DNA of 64,000 nt from Phycisphaerales bacterium (GTDB taxonomy: Bacteria > Planctomycetota > Phycisphaerae > Phycisphaerales > UBA1924), in the NCBI GenBank assembly GCA_019744815.1, contig JAIEUA010000010.1, positions 186,001 through 250,000 of the forward strand. Direction: 5' to 3'. Within the stretch, counting starts at the first letter, position 1. Each line of letters begins with the position of its first letter. Shown here in pieces: positions 62,221 through 64,000 of the stretch. The position numbers and the translations under genes were made by a program. Under the pieces are notes generated by a model. The model was given only the letters and a program-made list of their open reading frames with translations, was not told the DNA's origin and searched no databases.

Positions 62221-64000
62221 CTACTTCGCCACCGCGGCGGTTTCTCCGGCCTTGGCGGAGAGCTCCAGACGCCGGTACAGGGCCGAATCCCGCTCGTTCT
62301 CCGCGGTCTTGATGAGGATCGAGCCGTTGGTGTCGCGGAGAATCGCGGCGAAGACCGGAGAGCCTGAAAGGCCCGGGACCTGGGCGATGTCGAGCAGCAG
62401 GACGCTGGTGGCGACGCGGATGCGGTCGGGCACGATGAAATCGATGGCGGGGACCGCGGCGACGTCCGCGGGAGCCGCGGGCTGAGGGCCGCCGGGGGGC
62501 ACTTCGCGGCCGGGGGGCACCGCGGCAGCGGGGGCGGCGGGTGCCGCGGGAGCGGGCACATTGACCGCGGCGGCCAGGGCCTTGGGCAGCGGGATGTCGC
62601 CGACGAGCGGATCACCGATGTTCATGCCCGCGGTCTGCTTGCGGTAGTAGCCGAGGTAGAACTTGAAGAGCTCGACGGAGGCGCGGGCCTCGCCGAGTTC
62701 ACTCGCGGGGTTGACGGAGGTGACGAAGAAGTACTCGGAGCGGTCGACCTCGATGGGCGAGCTCCACTCCGACCAGGGGCCACGGACGATGGAAGCCTCG
62801 GCGGCCTTCTTCTGCTCTTCCTTCAGCAGCGCGGCGCGGCCGAAGAGCGGGTTGTTGACGCCGACGCGGAGGCGGTAGCGGTACTTCTCGCCGGGCTGCG
62901 CGGTCGCGTCGTGGACCCAGAAGCGGATGTTGTCGGTGGAGAGGAGGCTGGCGCCGGCGGCGACGGCGGTGTCGGTTCCCTGGATCGCCGTCAGGCGGGT
63001 GATGTCGGCCTCGAGCCGCCCGATCTCCTGCTCCAGGCGCTTGATCTCCGCGTTCAGCCGGTTGCGCTGGGCGGTGATGTTGGTGGCTTCTTTCGTGTCC
63101 TTGGGGGGCTGCGGCGGCTGAGGGGGCTGGGGGCGCTCGCCGGGCTTGGTGGGCTGAGTGGGCTGAGTGGGCTCGCGCGGGGCCGGCGTTTCCTTGGCCG
63201 GCGGCGCGGGGAGCTTGGCGAGGTCTTCCTTGGCCTTCTGCAGCGACGCCTTTTCCTGATCGAGCTTGCCCTGCTTCTGGGCGAGTTCGTTCACGTCGAT
63301 CTTGGCGGCGCTCATGGCGGCCATCTTCGACGGGGCTTCCCACGCGCGGGACGCGATGGTCTTGTAGAACGCGGGACGCAGGATCTCGGCCGAGCGTTCC
63401 TTGGCCTGGACCGTGAAGGTCTGCATGTCGGAGGTGGACTTTACCGAGTCGGACCAGGTGGTGATGAAGAGCGTGCGGCCGAGCATGGGCGGGACCATGG
63501 CGGCGTCGGACCACGTGCCGTCGGACTTGCCCTGCTGGCGCTCGACTTCGACGGAGACAACTTCGAGCCCTTCGCGCCACCAGCCCTGGGGCATGGGCTC
63601 GATGGGGCCGGGGCCGTCGGGATCGGAGAGCAGGGAGTCGATCAGGGCCTTGCCGCTGAAGGTGGATTCGACGCTGACAAACGCGTGGTCGTAGGGCTGC
63701 TCTTTGGGGAGGATGTTGGCGAGGACGGGGGAGTTCTTGACCTCGTCGGAGGCGATGGTGGCCCAGTACGACGCGGCGATCGCGGTGGCGGGCGCGGGGA
63801 GGGAGAGCTCGGCGTAGATGGCATCGCTGGCCTTGATCGGGCCGCCGCCGCCGAGGGCGATGGCGGGGCCGATGGCGCCGATGGACCGGCGGGGCGCGAT
63901 GCCGCCGCTGACGAGGGTGTCGAATTCCTTCTTGAGATCGGCGCCCGCGGCGTCGAGGCCCGGTGCGAGTTCGGGATTGGCCGATTCCATCTTGCCCTTG
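62221..64000 (-). CDS. Large protein of unknown function, 5' end outside the window
   Basis: At least 593 residues are visible. The frame continues past the right edge (codons before the ATG at 63990 stay open), so the gene is partial. Near the middle (about residues 220-330 from 63990) is a coiled coil (LDQEKASLQKAKEDLAKL and NRLNAEIKRLEQEIGRLEADITRL) broken by a Pro-rich stretch (QPPQPPQPPKDTKE). After it comes a beta-rich region (YRYRLRVGVNNPLFGRAALL) with Ala/Pro-rich linkers. No signal peptide can be judged. I do not recognise the family; a surface or secretion-related role would fit but is speculation. Confidence 0.7.
   Translation of the reverse strand, partial: KGKMESANPELAPGLDAAGADLKKEFDTLVSGGIAPRRSIGAIGPAIALGGGGPIKASDAIYAELSLPAPATAIAASYWATIASDEVKNSPVLANILPKEQPYDHAFVSVESTFSGKALIDSLLSDPDGPGPIEPMPQGWWREGLEVVSVEVERQQGKSDGTWSDAAMVPPMLGRTLFITTWSDSVKSTSDMQTFTVQAKERSAEILRPAFYKTIASRAWEAPSKMAAMSAAKIDVNELAQKQGKLDQEKASLQKAKEDLAKLPAPPAKETPAPREPTQPTQPTKPGERPQPPQPPQPPKDTKEATNITAQRNRLNAEIKRLEQEIGRLEADITRLTAIQGTDTAVAAGASLLSTDNIRFWVHDATAQPGEKYRYRLRVGVNNPLFGRAALLKEEQKKAAEASIVRGPWSEWSSPIEVDRSEYFFVTSVNPASELGEARASVELFKFYLGYYRKQTAGMNIGDPLVGDIPLPKALAAAVNVPAPAAPAAPAAAVPPGREVPPGGPQPAAPADVAAVPAIDFIVPDRIRVATSVLLLDIAQVPGLSGSPVFAAILRDTNGSILIKTAENERDSALYRRLELSAKAGETAAVAK

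Overview
The window looks like a chromosomal segment of a planctomycete, most likely of the class Phycisphaerae. The support is circumstantial. The DNA is GC-rich and gene-dense. Several secreted proteins end in dockerin-like EF-hand pairs, and one ends in a PEP-CTERM-like tail. Several membrane proteins carry a CPxC...CPEC zinc ribbon. A 23S-5S rRNA unit has its own promoter and no 16S gene beside it. FeoAB, LpxA and sigma-54 fit a diderm bacterium. No tRNA gene and no CRISPR array were recognised.

Layout. 0-4.7 kb: a GNAT acetyltransferase, two exported proteins (one with an FGE-like fold), a zinc-ribbon membrane protein and ribosomal protein L27. 4.9-13.2 kb: a GH3 beta-glucosidase, an ABC exporter, gamma-glutamyltransferase and a UbiA prenyltransferase, separated by repeat-rich spacers. 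13.5-18.9 kb: three exported dockerin-like proteins, including a large GH57/CBM25-like starch enzyme. 19.2-28.9 kb: housekeeping genes (phosphatase, recR, rpoN, rlmKL, a DciA-like gene, rho) mixed with zinc-ribbon membrane proteins. 29-34.3 kb: feoA-feoB-small membrane protein, lpxA and spoVR. 34.4-40.5 kb: a less GC-rich accessory stretch with hicBA, an outer-membrane barrel, a lipoprotein and a NotI-like restriction-modification pair. 40.5-48.5 kb: a TetR-controlled operon, a retropepsin-like protein, an aromatic amino acid decarboxylase, an ABC-2 permease and a repeat-laden ORF. 48.8-54.5 kb: an ArsR-SRPBCC-DUF899 operon, kbl and a ParDE-type toxin-antitoxin pair. 54.7-58.4 kb: YceI, a membrane protein, a D-amino-acid oxidase and a GT2. 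58.4-62.1 kb: 5S and 23S rRNA on the minus strand, with terminator, processing stem, leader and promoter. 62.2 kb to the end: a large partial protein.

The most distinctive structural feature is the number of short palindromic interspersed repeats. At least seven families are visible, often as facing inverted pairs. Most lie between genes, but repeat DNA has also entered coding sequence in rlmKL, kbl (a different, microsatellite type) and the ORF at 47.5-48.5 kb. Other notable points are a Rho factor without a visible OB domain and with a Gln/Pro-rich insertion in its ATPase core, and a NotI-like endonuclease paired with an adenine (D12/Dam-type) methyltransferase.
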